Of a DNA stretch of 64,000 bases, positions 53,509-62,622 are shown in pieces. Made by a program: the position numbers and the translations under genes. Each line of letters opens with the position of its first letter. Within the stretch, counting starts at the first letter, position 1. The stretch spans positions 992,001-1,056,000 of the forward strand of contig NZ_JACGWV010000002.1 of the NCBI RefSeq assembly GCF_014137995.1, given 5' to 3'. Source of the stretch: Promicromonospora sukumoe (GTDB taxonomy: Bacteria > Actinomycetota > Actinomycetes > Actinomycetales > Cellulomonadaceae). The notes under the pieces were generated by a model, which was not told the origin of the DNA, searched no databases, and saw only the letters and a program-made list of their open reading frames with translations.

Positions 53509-54757
53509 AGGCGGCGTCGGCCAGCACGCGGGCCACGTGCCGGTGCCCGCGCAGCTCGTACCCGACCACCGAGATCGCCGGCGCGAGCATCACCAGGAGC
53601 AGGGCCCACGCCATGGCGACGCCCGCCGCCGCGGCGGCGACGGCCACGCCGAGCAGAGCCACCGTGCTCAGCACCAGGAACAGGTGCAGCGGGCTGAAGG
53701 ACCGGGACAGGACCCAGAACTGCGTGTGGTCGGCCACCACGAACACGAGCACCGGCACGGCGACCGCCAGCACCGTCGCGACGGCACCCAGGTGGGAGTG
53801 GCCCTCCAGGTAATAGCCCGCGACGTGCAGCCCCGCTCCGACGCCCGCGAGCGCGGCGAAGACCACGATGTTGCCGTAGCCCCAGCCGAACGACCGCTCC
53901 CGGTACCGGTGCAGCAGCTCGGCGTCGGGCGTCTGGTAGTAGGTCCACCAGAGCCCGAAGGTGAGGCCGGTGCCCGCGAGCGCCACGAGGGCGGCGTCGA
54001 GCGTCCAGCCCGAGTGCTCGACGACGGCGGACAGCGACGCGACGGTACCGATCACGCCCTCGCCGAGGGTGATGATGGCGAGCAGCCCGTAGCGCTCGGC
54101 CATGTGGTGGGCGTGCCACGGGGTGCTGCTGCGGCCGGGGCCGGTCGTGCGGAACCGCTCGGCGACGTACGGCCCTGCCATCTCCGCGAGGCCGAGCAGC
54201 ACGCCGCCCACGAGGAAGACGGGGACGGTCACGGGCGCGACGGCCAGGATCACCCAGCCGACCTGCGTGATGACCAGGGTGCGCACGTACGACATGCAGG
54301 TGGCGCGGTACTCGGGCGCCTGCCGGGCCGCGCGCAGCCACTGCACGAGCATGGCGAGCCGCATGACGATGTACCCGGCGACCATGACCTCGTTGTGCAC
54401 GCGGGCGCCCTCGTCGAGCGACCGGAACATCTCGGGCAGCCCGAGCGCCAGGATCACGACGCCGATCATCTGGACCATCGTGGTGACGCGGTAGAACCAG
54501 TCGTCGGTGTCGAACGCGGAGGCGAACCAGGTGAAGTTGATCCAGGCCCAGCAGATGGCGAACATCGAGAACGAGAACCCGACGATGCCCGACATGGCGT
54601 GCCCCTCGGAGAGCAGGTGCGCGCCCTGCTCGCCGGCCACCCCGAACGCGACCACGAACGTGAGGTCGAACAGCAGCTCCAGCGGGGTCGCCGTGCGCGC
54701 CGGCTCGTGCGGGTCGCGCCCCGTCATCGGCCGGTTGCGGTGGTGCAGTGTGGGCAT
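53507..54757 (-). CDS. Low-temperature-requirement protein A (LtrA) family membrane protein
   Basis: A 416-aa polytopic membrane protein with about 10-12 helices. The N-terminal signature ATPLELLFDLTFVVAFGVAG and the later AERYGLLAIITLGEGVIGT are hallmarks of LtrA. The founding Listeria gene was linked to growth in the cold; the biochemical role is unknown. It stands between the aldolase gene and the SRPBCC gene on the same strand. TAGAAC six bases before the ATG is a poorer -10 match. Confidence 0.9.
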   Translation of the reverse strand: MPTLHHRNRPMTGRDPHEPARTATPLELLFDLTFVVAFGVAGEQGAHLLSEGHAMSGIVGFSFSMFAICWAWINFTWFASAFDTDDWFYRVTTMVQMIGVVILALGLPEMFRSLDEGARVHNEVMVAGYIVMRLAMLVQWLRAARQAPEYRATCMSYVRTLVITQVGWVILAVAPVTVPVFLVGGVLLGLAEMAGPYVAERFRTTGPGRSSTPWHAHHMAERYGLLAIITLGEGVIGTVASLSAVVEHSGWTLDAALVALAGTGLTFGLWWTYYQTPDAELLHRYRERSFGWGYGNIVVFAALAGVGAGLHVAGYYLEGHSHLGAVATVLAVAVPVLVFVVADHTQFWVLSRSFSPLHLFLVLSTVALLGVAVAAAAAGVAMAWALLLVMLAPAISVVGYELRGHRHVARVLADAA

Positions 54758-54790
54758 GGGCTTGTTCTACCCGATGGCCCGGCGGGCGGC

Positions 54791-56014
54791 CTACCCGAAG
54801 TTCTTGTGCTCGCCCCGGTAGGTCGGCACGGTCTCCGTGACCTCGGTGCCCCGCACGAGGTGGACCTGGTCGAACCGCTCCATCATCTCGCCGGCCTTCG
54901 CGTGCCGGAGCCAGACGCGGTCGCCGGTGCGGAGCATGCCGCCGTCGGGCCGCCTGGCGCGCAGCGGTGTCTGGACCTCGCCCGCGCCCTCCGTCCCGCT
55001 GAGCGTGTAGCCGGGCGTGAAGATGCGCGGCAGCCGCGCCTTGCCCGCCTGGCCCGACGCCGCGTACCCGCCCGAGAACGCCGTGACCCAGCCGAGGGCG
55101 GGCTCCCGGACCACGTCGAGCCCGAAGAACGCCGCGGGGCGGGACTCGAAGGACCGGTAGCCGTCGAAGAGACCCGGGGCGAACAGCCCGGAGCCCGAGG
55201 TCACCTCGGTGACGCCGGGCGCGCTGCCGCTCACCTCGATCGAGCCGGTCCCGCCCGCGTTGACGAGCTCCACGTCGTGCCCGACGGCGTCCCGCACGGC
55301 CGCGAGGATGCGCACCCGGCGGTCGTTGACCTCGCGCATCGTGAGCCGCTTGACGACCCGGACGGCGGGGCTGGTGTCGGGCAGGCCGGCCACCTGGGCC
55401 TCGTAGAACATCAGGCCGCGCACCGCCAGGCCCTTCGCCTGGGCCACGGTCGCCAGGGCGGCGACCTCGCCGGGCTCGCGCAGGGGCGAGCGGCGCACGC
55501 CGAGGTGCGCGGTCAGCGGCCCGACGCCGACGCGCAGCGAGCAGTCGACGTCCAGGCAGACCTGGACCGGGGTGGCACCGGCTCCTTGCGTGCCACCCGC
55601 TCCGGCCGCCCCTGCCGCCTCCACCGCGTCGGCGATCAGCCCGAGGTGGGCCACGTCGTCGACCATCAGGGTGACCTGGGCCCGGGCCGCGGGGTCGGCC
55701 ACAAGCTCCGCCAGCGCCTCCCGGTCCACCGTCGGATAGCCGACCAGCACGTCGCGCATACCCTCGCCGACCAGCCACAGCGCCTCGCGCAGGGAGTACG
55801 CCATGACGCCGGCGAAGCCGTGCCCGAGGGCCCGCTCGACGAGCGAGCGCACCCGCACGGACTTCGACGCCACGCGCACGGGGACGCCGTCGGCCCGCTT
55901 GAGGATGTCGAGGGCGTTGGTGTCGAACACGTCCAGGTCGACGACCGCGACGGGGGCGGGCAGGCCGGACGTGGCGGCGGAAAGCCGCGCGGCGGTGTCT
56001 GCTGCGGAGCTCAT
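54791..56014 (-). CDS. Amino acid deaminase/aldolase (D-threonine aldolase-like, PLP)
   Basis: A 407-aa PLP enzyme with an alanine-racemase-type barrel. The PLP lysine is in VRVASKSVRVRSL near residue 48. The barrel continues VMAYSLREALWL, then VCLDVDCSLRVG and ELVNAGGTGSIEV, and the C-terminal domain has LRTGDRVWLRHAKAGEMMERF. D-threonine aldolases and D-serine dehydratases share this fold and bind a metal near the C-terminus; the His/Asp pattern here is compatible but the substrate is unproven. Divergent from the lactone oxidase gene, 56 bp apart. Confidence 0.85.
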   Translation of the reverse strand: MSSAADTAARLSAATSGLPAPVAVVDLDVFDTNALDILKRADGVPVRVASKSVRVRSLVERALGHGFAGVMAYSLREALWLVGEGMRDVLVGYPTVDREALAELVADPAARAQVTLMVDDVAHLGLIADAVEAAGAAGAGGTQGAGATPVQVCLDVDCSLRVGVGPLTAHLGVRRSPLREPGEVAALATVAQAKGLAVRGLMFYEAQVAGLPDTSPAVRVVKRLTMREVNDRRVRILAAVRDAVGHDVELVNAGGTGSIEVSGSAPGVTEVTSGSGLFAPGLFDGYRSFESRPAAFFGLDVVREPALGWVTAFSGGYAASGQAGKARLPRIFTPGYTLSGTEGAGEVQTPLRARRPDGGMLRTGDRVWLRHAKAGEMMERFDQVHLVRGTEVTETVPTYRGEHKNFG

Positions 56015-56020
56015 GCCCGA

Positions 56021-56026
56021 ACGCTA
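56021..56026 (-). promoter_or_regulatory. -10 hexamer of leaderless aldolase gene
   Basis: Minus-strand TAGCGT ends six bases before the ATG at 56014. Confidence 0.45.
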
Positions 56027-56070
56027 CTCCGGTTCTGTCCCCCGGAGCGGACGCGTGGGATAGTGCTCGC

Positions 56071-57408
56071 GTGATCTGGACGAACTGGGCACGCAACGTC
56101 AGCGCCGAGCCCGCGCGACAGGAACAGCCGGCCTCCGAGGAGGAGCTGTCCGACGCCGTGCGGCGCGCGGTGAAGGACGGGCACACGGTGCGCGCGGTCG
56201 GCGCGGGCCACTCGTTCATGCCGGCGGCCGCCACCGACGGCGTGCAGCTCAACCTGGACCACCTGGACGCCCTGCACCGCGTCGAGCGCGACCCCGACAC
56301 CGGGCACGCCCTGGTCACGGTGGGCGCGGGCATGCGGCTGCACCAGCTCAACCGCATCCTGGCCGAGCGCGGCCTCGCGATGCAGAACCTCGGCGACATC
56401 GACCGGCAGTCGGTCGCGGGCGCCATCTCCACCGGCACGCACGGCACGGGCGCGCGGTTCGGCGGCCTCGCCACCCGCGTGCGGGCCCTGACGGTCGTGG
56501 GGCCCGACGGCGACGTCGTCCGCGCCGCTCCCACCGAGCGGCACGACCTGTTCGAGGCCTCCCGCCTGGGCCTGGGCGCCACCGGCGTGCTGAGCACGGT
56601 GACCGTCGAGGCCGTCCCCGCCTTCGACCTGTACGCCGTCGAGGAGCCGTGGCCCCTGGACCGGGTGTTCGAGGAGCTCGACGACCTCGTCGCGGGCAAC
56701 GACCACTTCGAGTTCTACTGGTTCCCCGCCACGCGCCGCGCCCTGACGCTCCGCAACACGCGGGTCGACGCCGGGGTGAGCGCCGGGTCGGGTCTCGCGC
56801 ACGGGATGCGGAAGGCCGTCGGGGCGTGCCGCTCCTTCCTCGACGAGGAGGTGCTGTCGAACGCGCTCTTCGGGACGGTCAACCGGATCGCGACCCTCGT
56901 CCCCGCGGCGACGCCCACGCTGAACGCGATCTCGGCCCGCGCGCTGAGCGCCCGCCGGTACACGGCGCCGTCGCACCACGTGTTCTGCACCCACCGCCGC
57001 GTGCGGTTCCGCGAGATGGAGTACGCGGTGCCGCGGGCCGCCGTCGTGGGGGTGCTCAACCAGCTCGACGCGTGGCAGCGGGCCACGGGCGAGAACGTGC
57101 CGTTCCCGGTCGAGGTGCGCTTCGCGCCCGCCGACGACGTGTGGCTCTCGACCGCGTACGGCCGCGACACCGCCTACGTCGCCGTGCACCAGTACTGGCG
57201 GCTGCCGTACGCGCGGTACTTCGACGCCGCCGAGCAGATCTTCACCGCGGCGGGCGGGCGCCCGCACTGGGGCAAGATGCACACGCGCGACGCCGACTAC
57301 CTGGCCGGCCAGTACCGCCGCTTCGAGGACTTCCGCCGGGCGCGCGAGGCGGCCGACCCCCAGGGCGTCTTCGCCAACCCGTACACCGAGCGGGTCTTCG
57401 CCATCTAG
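56071..57408 (+). CDS. D-arabinono-1,4-lactone oxidase-family FAD enzyme
   Basis: A 445-aa VAO-type flavoprotein. The FAD-binding domain has VRAVGAGHSFMPAAATDG near residue 42 and GAISTGTHGTGARFGGLATR near 115. The C-terminal ALO domain ends HWGKMHTRDADYL and ADPQGVFANPYTERVF. Relatives oxidise aldono-lactones or alditols (for example alditol oxidase of Streptomyces). Substrate not settled. The GTG start has GATAGT six bases upstream, a possible leaderless promoter. The divergent pairing with an amino acid aldolase hints at related substrates. Confidence 0.9.
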   Translation: MIWTNWARNVSAEPARQEQPASEEELSDAVRRAVKDGHTVRAVGAGHSFMPAAATDGVQLNLDHLDALHRVERDPDTGHALVTVGAGMRLHQLNRILAERGLAMQNLGDIDRQSVAGAISTGTHGTGARFGGLATRVRALTVVGPDGDVVRAAPTERHDLFEASRLGLGATGVLSTVTVEAVPAFDLYAVEEPWPLDRVFEELDDLVAGNDHFEFYWFPATRRALTLRNTRVDAGVSAGSGLAHGMRKAVGACRSFLDEEVLSNALFGTVNRIATLVPAATPTLNAISARALSARRYTAPSHHVFCTHRRVRFREMEYAVPRAAVVGVLNQLDAWQRATGENVPFPVEVRFAPADDVWLSTAYGRDTAYVAVHQYWRLPYARYFDAAEQIFTAAGGRPHWGKMHTRDADYLAGQYRRFEDFRRAREAADPQGVFANPYTERVFAI

Positions 57409-57409
57409 G

Positions 57410-57426
57410 CCCGGGCCAGGCCCGGG
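57410..57426. terminator. Short hairpin between convergent genes
   Basis: CCCGGGCC and GGCCCGGG around a single A, between the lactone oxidase and tetR ends. Confidence 0.45.
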
Positions 57427-57436
57427 TGGACGAGCC

Positions 57437-58036
57437 TCAGGGCTCCATGTCGTCGAACACGTCGTGCGTCAGGTCGGAGAAGGCGGAGCGCGCCGCGGCG
57501 TCGTCCTGGTCGACCATCCACGCGAGCTCGATGCCGTCGATGCGGATCGCCACCGTCCGCGCCAGCGCGTCGATGTCGGTCCGGTACTTGGCCTCGGCGA
57601 CGTCGGCGAGCCGCAGCAGGTACTCCCGCGTCATCACGATGCTCTGCTTGAGGTGCGCCTGCGCCACCTCACGCAGCACCGGCGTCCGCGCGCCCGAGAC
57701 CGCGAACTCGAAGGTCAGCAACCGCATGTGCTGGTGCTGCTTGAGCCCCGTCAGGAGGGCGTCCACGGCCGTGTCGGCCAGGGTCGTGTGGTCCGGCCCG
57801 ACCTCCAGAGCCGAGATCATCGGCTCGGACGCCCGCATGGCGATGGCGCGGCCCATGGCCCGCAGCATCGCGTCCTTGTCGTCGAAGCAGTAGTGCACGG
57901 TGCCGAGCGAGATGCCGGCCTCCTGCGCCACACGGCGCACGGTCACCGACTCCACGCCCTCGCGCATCGCGACGCTCAGCCCGGCCTCGACGATCTCGGC
58001 GCGCCGCTCGTCGAGCGGCTTGCGCTTGTTGTTCAT
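57437..58036 (-). CDS. TetR/AcrR-family regulator (BetI-like C-terminus)
   Basis: A 199-aa repressor with a helix-turn-helix [20 protein letters not shown] followed by [12 protein letters not shown], and a BetI-like C-terminal domain. It overlaps ispF by four bases (ATGA), so it is translated with the ispD-ispF genes; its regulatory target may lie elsewhere. Inclusion of a TetR gene in this isoprenoid unit is not standard. Confidence 0.88.
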   Translation of the reverse strand: MNNKRKPLDERRAEIVEAGLSVAMREGVESVTVRRVAQEAGISLGTVHYCFDDKDAMLRAMGRAIAMRASEPMISALEVGPDHTTLADTAVDALLTGLKQHQHMRLLTFEFAVSGARTPVLREVAQAHLKQSIVMTREYLLRLADVAEAKYRTDIDALARTVAIRIDGIELAWMVDQDDAAARSAFSDLTHDVFDDMEP

Positions 58037-58581
58037 GCCGCCGCCCTGCCGTCGGGCACCACGAGGGCGGTCGCGATGGCCGCGACGCCCTCGCCGCGCC
58101 CGGTCAGCCCGAGCGCGTCCGTAGTCGTCGCGGTCAGCGACACCGGCGCGCCCGCGGCGGCGGACAGCGCCGTCTGAGCCTCGTCGCGCCGGGTGCCGAC
58201 CCGAGGATGGTTTCCGATCACCTGAACAGCCACATTACCGATCATGTACCCCGCAGCCCGAACGCGCCTCGCGGCCTCGGCCAGAAGCGTGGTCCCCGAG
58301 GCGCCCGCCCACTCGGGACGGCCCGTCCCGAAGTGCGACCCGAGGTCGCCCAGGCCCGCCGCCGAGAACAGCGCGTCCGCCGCGGCGTGGGCGGCGACGT
58401 CGGCGTCGGAGTGCCCGGCCAGGCCCCGCTCCCCCGGCCAGTGCAGGCCCCCGAGCCACATCTCGCGGTCCGAGCCGTCCGGTGCGAAGGCGTGCACGTC
58501 GACGCCGATCCCCGTGCGCGGCAGGGGGTAGGCGCCCGGGGCCGGGACCACCAGGTCCGGCGTGCTCGACGGGTCGGTCAT
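58033..58581 (-). CDS. ispF: 2-C-methyl-D-erythritol 2,4-cyclodiphosphate synthase
   Basis: Fifth MEP-pathway step, making the cyclic diphosphate from CDP-ME-2-phosphate; 182 aa. The metal site motif is GIGVDVHAF (Asp, His) with the third ligand in [13 protein letters not shown], and the C-terminal [14 protein letters not shown] is conserved. It carries a roughly 20-residue N-terminal extension. Start ATG 58581 overlaps the ispD stop. Confidence 0.97.
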   Translation of the reverse strand: MTDPSSTPDLVVPAPGAYPLPRTGIGVDVHAFAPDGSDREMWLGGLHWPGERGLAGHSDADVAAHAAADALFSAAGLGDLGSHFGTGRPEWAGASGTTLLAEAARRVRAAGYMIGNVAVQVIGNHPRVGTRRDEAQTALSAAAGAPVSLTATTTDALGLTGRGEGVAAIATALVVPDGRAAA

Positions 58582-59294
58582 GCGTTCGTCTCCTGCAGCA
58601 CGAGGGACGCGAGCCACAGGTCGCGTTCGGTGGTGATCTTGAAGGCCGCGGCGTCGCCCGGCACGATGTGCACCGGCTCGCCGAGCACCTCGACGAGCCC
58701 GGCGTCGTCGGTCGCCGCCAGGTGCTCGGCCTGGGCCCGGGCGGCGCCCGTGCGGTGCGCGCGCACCAGCAGGTCGCGCGCGAAGCCCTGCGGCGTCTGC
58801 ACGGCGCGCAGCATCGAACGGTCCGGGGTGCCGGTGACGAGCTCGGCGTCGCCGTCCGGGCGCACCTGCTTCACCGTGTCCGTGACCGGCAGGCCGGGCA
58901 CGACGGCGCCGTGGCCGCCCCGCACGGCACCCACGACGCGCCGGACCAGGTCCGGGGGTACGAGGGGGCGGGCCGCGTCGTGCACCAGCACGACGTCGTC
59001 GCCCGGCCCGGCGAGCGCCAGGCCGGCGCTGACGGAGGCCTGTCGCGTGGGTCCGCCGTCCGTCACCTCGACGGGGACCTGCACGTGCGGGTCGTCCGCC
59101 ATGAGGTCGGCCATCACGGCTACGAGCCCGTCGGGCGCGGTCACCACGATCGAGTCCACGACCCCCGAGGCCGCCAGGCGCCGCGCGGCGTGGAGCACGA
59201 GCGGAAAGCCGTCCAGCTCCACGAGGGCCTTGGGCAGGTCACGTCCCAGTCGGGAGCCCGAGCCGGCGGCCGTCAGGATTGCAAGGGTCGTCAT
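58578..59294 (-). CDS. ispD: 2-C-methyl-D-erythritol 4-phosphate cytidylyltransferase
   Basis: Third MEP-pathway step, forming CDP-methylerythritol; 238 aa. The nucleotide loop is [17 protein letters not shown], with [14 protein letters not shown] and [11 protein letters not shown] further on. The ATG at 59294 begins the fold; an open frame upstream runs through the carD gene region and is spurious. Order carD-ispD-ispF is as in mycobacteria (Rv3583c-Rv3581c). Confidence 0.97.
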   Translation of the reverse strand: MTTLAILTAAGSGSRLGRDLPKALVELDGFPLVLHAARRLAASGVVDSIVVTAPDGLVAVMADLMADDPHVQVPVEVTDGGPTRQASVSAGLALAGPGDDVVLVHDAARPLVPPDLVRRVVGAVRGGHGAVVPGLPVTDTVKQVRPDGDAELVTGTPDRSMLRAVQTPQGFARDLLVRAHRTGAARAQAEHLAATDDAGLVEVLGEPVHIVPGDAAAFKITTERDLWLASLVLQETNA

Positions 59295-59306
59295 CTCGTC
59301 GCGGGT

Positions 59307-59376
59307 CCCCACAGGATCATGATTGAAGCGAAGGATCCCGTGGGGCACGATGCACCGGTCGCAAGACCGGTGCATC
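59307..59376. terminator. Foldback cluster between carD and ispD
   Basis: A perfect 12-bp hairpin (59349-59360 with 59365-59376, loop GCAA) lies 28 bp after the carD stop. Next to it CCCCACAGGATC (59307-59318) can pair with GATCCCGTGGGG (59334-59345). It probably terminates or attenuates carD transcripts before ispD. Confidence 0.6.
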
Positions 59377-59403
59377 AGTGGAGCTGGGGACCCTGTGGGT
59401 ACG

Positions 59404-59886
59404 TCAGGAGGCGAGGACCTCGTCGAGGATGGCTTCCGCCTTCTCCTCCTCGGTGTGCTCGGCCAGCGCGAGCTCGGACACGAGGATCTGCCGTGCCTTC
59501 GCGAGCATGCGCTTCTCACCTGCGGAAAGACCCCGGTCGGCGTCACGGCGGGACAGGTCGCGCACGACCTCGGCCACCTTGATGACATCGCCGGACGCAA
59601 GCTTCTCGAGGTTCGCCTTGTAGCGGCGCGACCAGTTGGTGGGCTCTTCGGTGTACGGCGCACGGAGCACCTCGAACACGCGGTCGAGACCCTCCTGGCC
59701 GACGACGTCGCGTACCCCGACGAGGTCGACGTTCTCCGCCGGGACCTCGATGGTGAGGTCACCCTGGGCGACCTTGAGCTTGAGGTACATCTTTTCTTCG
59801 CCGCGAATCTTGCGGGTCTTGATCTCTTCGATCAGCGCCGCGCCGTGGTGCGGGTAGACAACCGTCTCGCCTACTGTGAACGTCAT
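59404..59886 (-). CDS. carD: CarD-family RNA-polymerase-binding regulator
   Basis: A 160-aa essential-type global regulator that binds the RNA polymerase beta subunit and stabilises open complexes, notably at rRNA promoters. The N-terminal RID (Tudor-like) domain covers about 1-55 with [13 protein letters not shown]; the C-terminal helical DNA-binding domain (about 65-160) contains the conserved Trp of [15 protein letters not shown]. Upstream, the 304-bp gap to the divergent lipoprotein gene holds its promoter and a palindrome ATCTGCAGAT across the start region. Confidence 0.97.
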   Translation of the reverse strand: MTFTVGETVVYPHHGAALIEEIKTRKIRGEEKMYLKLKVAQGDLTIEVPAENVDLVGVRDVVGQEGLDRVFEVLRAPYTEEPTNWSRRYKANLEKLASGDVIKVAEVVRDLSRRDADRGLSAGEKRMLAKARQILVSELALAEHTEEEKAEAILDEVLAS

Positions 59887-60190
59887 CTGCAGATGTCCCC
59901 TTTCCCTGAAACCAGGTTACCACGGCGTGATCTGGAGAACTTGCACGCTTGGCATTGTCCGGGAGTGTTATCGAACCGTGTTTCCGCAGGTCAGAGCGTT
60001 ACGAGCCGGGTGGAGCAGGGTGGTCTTCACCCTCAGGAGCCCGGTCGGATCGTTCCGGAGCCGTGACCGTCACCACCCCCTGACCGGGTAGTTCGTCACG
60101 TTCGGCGATGCGCGGGCACACCCGCGGGCCCACTAGGATATTGCGGGGATCCGCCCCCGCCAGAACCAGACGAACATCAGGGAGTTCACC
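59887..60190. promoter_or_regulatory. Divergent promoter region of carD and lpqE-like gene
   Basis: These 304 bp hold no gene I can support. Visible items are TAGGAT at 60134-60139, a plausible -10 for the lipoprotein gene, and a 6-bp hairpin CGCGGG-CACA-CCCGCG at 60111-60126 just upstream of it. Confidence 0.45.
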
Positions 60191-60730
60191 GTGTCCCGTC
60201 GCGCCACCGCCGCCCGAGGCGCCCGCACCACCGCCCTCGCGGCGGTCTCCGCTGCGGGGGCCCTCCTGCTGGCGGCCTGCGCCCCGACCACCACGACGCT
60301 CGACTACGACCCGTCCGACGGTGTCGGCGTGTCCGTCCTGGGCGAGGAGAACAGGGACCTGCGCGGCATCAACCTGCTGGTCGTGGCCGCCGCCGAGGGC
60401 GAGCCCGGCAACGTGCTGGGCGCGCTGACCAACGAGTCGGCCGACGACGCGACCTTCACGCTCCAGTCGCCCGGCGCCGCGCCCCTCGTCGTCGAGGTCC
60501 CGGCCGGGGACACCGTCTACCTGAACGCCGAGGCGGGCGAGCCCCTGCTGCTCGACACCGTCAGCGCCGCGCCCGGCGACTACCTGGACGCCGTCCTGGC
60601 CGTGGGTGGCGACACCAAGGAGTTCCAGCTCCCCGTCTTCGACGGCACCCTGCCGGAGTACGCGGACTACGTGCCGGTCGAGGCGATCGAGGTCGTCGAG
60701 CCGTCGGCGTCCCCCTCCCCCTCGGAGTGA
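60191..60730 (+). CDS. LpqE-like lipoprotein
   Basis: A 179-aa lipoprotein with lipobox LLAAC (residues 26-30) and a beta-rich domain (about 40-165) containing RGINLLVVAAAEGEPGNVLG and a Ser/Pro tail. The position beside carD-ispD-ispF matches mycobacterial lpqE (Rv3584), so I call it by synteny; sequence similarity was not computed. Function unknown. GTG start with AGGGAG about six bases upstream. It is convergent with pstB, and a 98-bp palindrome fills the gap between their stop codons. Confidence 0.8.
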   Translation: MSRRATAARGARTTALAAVSAAGALLLAACAPTTTTLDYDPSDGVGVSVLGEENRDLRGINLLVVAAAEGEPGNVLGALTNESADDATFTLQSPGAAPLVVEVPAGDTVYLNAEAGEPLLLDTVSAAPGDYLDAVLAVGGDTKEFQLPVFDGTLPEYADYVPVEAIEVVEPSASPSPSE

Positions 60731-60733
60731 CCG

Positions 60734-60831
60734 CGCCGAGGTAGAACCGTGGCGAGATAGAACTCTGGCGAGGTACCACCCGCGGGTGGTACCTCGCCAG
60801 AGTTCTATCTCGCCACGGTTCTATCTCGGCG
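60734..60831. repeat. Family B palindromic element, copy 2 (98 bp, near perfect)
   Basis: Two 49-bp arms with a single mismatch and no loop fill the space between the lpqE-like stop (60730) and the pstB stop (60838). Each arm holds three roughly 16-bp units of the TGGCGAGATAGAAC type. As RNA it would be a bidirectional terminator. It aligns along its whole length with the element at 49072-49179. Confidence 0.92.
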
Positions 60832-60837
60832 GGACGA

Positions 60838-61617
60838 TCACCCGAAGCGGCCCGAGACGTAGTCCTCGGTGGCCTTGACCTCGGGCGACGAGAAGATCGT
60901 CGCGGTGTCGTTCATCTCGATGAGCCGGCCCGGCTTGCCGGTGCCCGCGATGTTGAAGAACGCCGTCCGGTCGCTCACGCGCGCGGCCTGCTGCATGTTG
61001 TGCGTCACGATGACGATCGTGTAGTCCTTCTTGAGCTCCTGGATCAGGTCCTCGATCGCCAGGGTGGAGATCGGGTCCAGGGCCGAGCACGGCTCGTCCA
61101 TGAGGACGACCTGCGGCTTCACCGCGATGGCGCGGGCGATGCACAGGCGCTGCTGCTGACCGCCCGACAGGCCGGAGCCCGGCTTCTCCAGGCGGTCCTT
61201 GACCTCGTTCCAGAGGTTGGCGCCGCGCAGGGAGGACTCGACGAGGTCGTCGGCGTCGGACTTGCTGATCCGCTTGTTGTTCAGCTTCACGCCCGCCAGC
61301 ACGTTGTCCCGGATGGACATCGTGGGGAACGGGTTGGGCCGCTGGAACACCATGCCGACGGTGCGGCGCACGGCCACGGGGTCGACGTCGTCGCCGTACA
61401 GGTCGACGCCCTCGAGCTCGACCGAGCCGTCGACGCGGGCCCCGGGGATCACCTCGTGCATGCGGTTCAGGGTGCGCAGGAACGTCGACTTGCCGCAGCC
61501 CGACGGGCCGATGAAGGCCGTGACGGACTTGGGGTCGATCGTCATGGAGACACCCTCCACGGCGAGGAAGTCGCTGTAGTAGATGTTCAGGTCTTTCACG
61601 TCGATGCGCTGTGCCAT
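60838..61617 (-). CDS. pstB: Phosphate ABC-transporter ATPase PstB
   Basis: A 259-aa ATPase energising high-affinity phosphate uptake. Walker A is [12 protein letters not shown], the signature [14 protein letters not shown], Walker [14 protein letters not shown] and the H-loop [14 protein letters not shown] precedes the ATG by nine bases. Last gene of the pstSCAB operon, ending next to a large palindrome. Confidence 0.98.
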   Translation of the reverse strand: MAQRIDVKDLNIYYSDFLAVEGVSMTIDPKSVTAFIGPSGCGKSTFLRTLNRMHEVIPGARVDGSVELEGVDLYGDDVDPVAVRRTVGMVFQRPNPFPTMSIRDNVLAGVKLNNKRISKSDADDLVESSLRGANLWNEVKDRLEKPGSGLSGGQQQRLCIARAIAVKPQVVLMDEPCSALDPISTLAIEDLIQELKKDYTIVIVTHNMQQAARVSDRTAFFNIAGTGKPGRLIEMNDTATIFSSPEVKATEDYVSGRFG

Positions 61618-61662
61618 CGGATCATTCCTTCGTGTGAGCTGCGGCTGAGGCTGGTCTGCGCG

Positions 61663-62622
61663 TCAGCGCAGCTTCGGGGAGAACCACCGGGTGACGAGGC
61701 GCCCGATGAGGTTGAGGAGCATGACGATGATGATCAGCAGGAGCGCGGCGGCCCAGGCCCGGTCGAAGTTGATGTTCACCAGGCAGTCAAGCGCATCCTC
61801 GCGGCAGGGCACAGGGCCCTGGCGGTACTGGCTGAAGATGTAGACGGGCAGCGTCATCATGCGGCCGTCGAACGGGTTGAAGTTGATCGAGTCCGAGACG
61901 CCGGCGGTGATGAGGATCGGCGCGGTCTCGCCGATCACGCGCGCGATGGCGAGCAGCACGCCCGTGGTGATGCCGGCGACGGAGGTGCGCAGCACGACCC
62001 GGACGATCGTGAGCCACTTGGGGACGCCCAGCGCGTACGACGCCTCGCGCAGCTCGTTCGGGACGAGCTTGAGCATCTCCTCGCAGGAGCGCACGACCAC
62101 CGGGATCATCAGGACGCTCAGCGCGACCGCCGCGATGATGCCGAGCTTGGCGCCCGGGCCGAGGAAGATCGTGAACAGCGCGAACGCGAACAGGCCCGCG
62201 ACGATCGACGGGATGCCGGTCATGACGTCCACGAAGAACGTCGTGGCCCGCGCCAGCGCGCCGCGGCCGTACTCGACGAGGTAGATGGCCACGAGCAGGC
62301 CGATCGGCACCGAGATGACCGTGGCGGTCAGCGTGATCATCAGCGTGCCGATGGCGGCGTGGTAGGCGCCGCCCATGTCCATGCCGCCGAAGACGCCGCG
62401 CATGGAGGTGAAGAGGAAGTCGCCGTCGAACCGCTCGACGCCGTTCACGATCACTGTCCACAGCAGGGACAGCAGCGGGATGAGGGCCAGCGCGAAGGCG
62501 CCGTAGATCAGCACCGTCATGGCCAGGTCGGTGCGCCTGCGGCCGGAGTCGGCCGCGGTCAGCAGGGCACGCGTGCGCTCGACGGCGCCGGCGTCGTCCG
62601 TGGTCGGGGTCGTGGCGCTCAT
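61663..62622 (-). CDS. pstA: Phosphate ABC-transporter permease PstA
   Basis: A 319-aa permease with six or more helices. The ABC coupling region reads ELREASYALGVPKWLTIVRV. A periplasmic loop near the C-terminus contains two cysteines (VPCREDALDCLVN), an insertion that could form a disulfide. The ATG overlaps the pstC stop. Confidence 0.97.
   Translation of the reverse strand: MSATTPTTDDAGAVERTRALLTAADSGRRRTDLAMTVLIYGAFALALIPLLSLLWTVIVNGVERFDGDFLFTSMRGVFGGMDMGGAYHAAIGTLMITLTATVISVPIGLLVAIYLVEYGRGALARATTFFVDVMTGIPSIVAGLFAFALFTIFLGPGAKLGIIAAVALSVLMIPVVVRSCEEMLKLVPNELREASYALGVPKWLTIVRVVLRTSVAGITTGVLLAIARVIGETAPILITAGVSDSINFNPFDGRMMTLPVYIFSQYRQGPVPCREDALDCLVNINFDRAWAAALLLIIIVMLLNLIGRLVTRWFSPKLR

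Noticed and set aside
53481..56699. 1072-codon minus-strand open frame across ltrA and the aldolase gene
   Set aside because: It is out of frame with both motif-bearing genes and has no recognisable domain.
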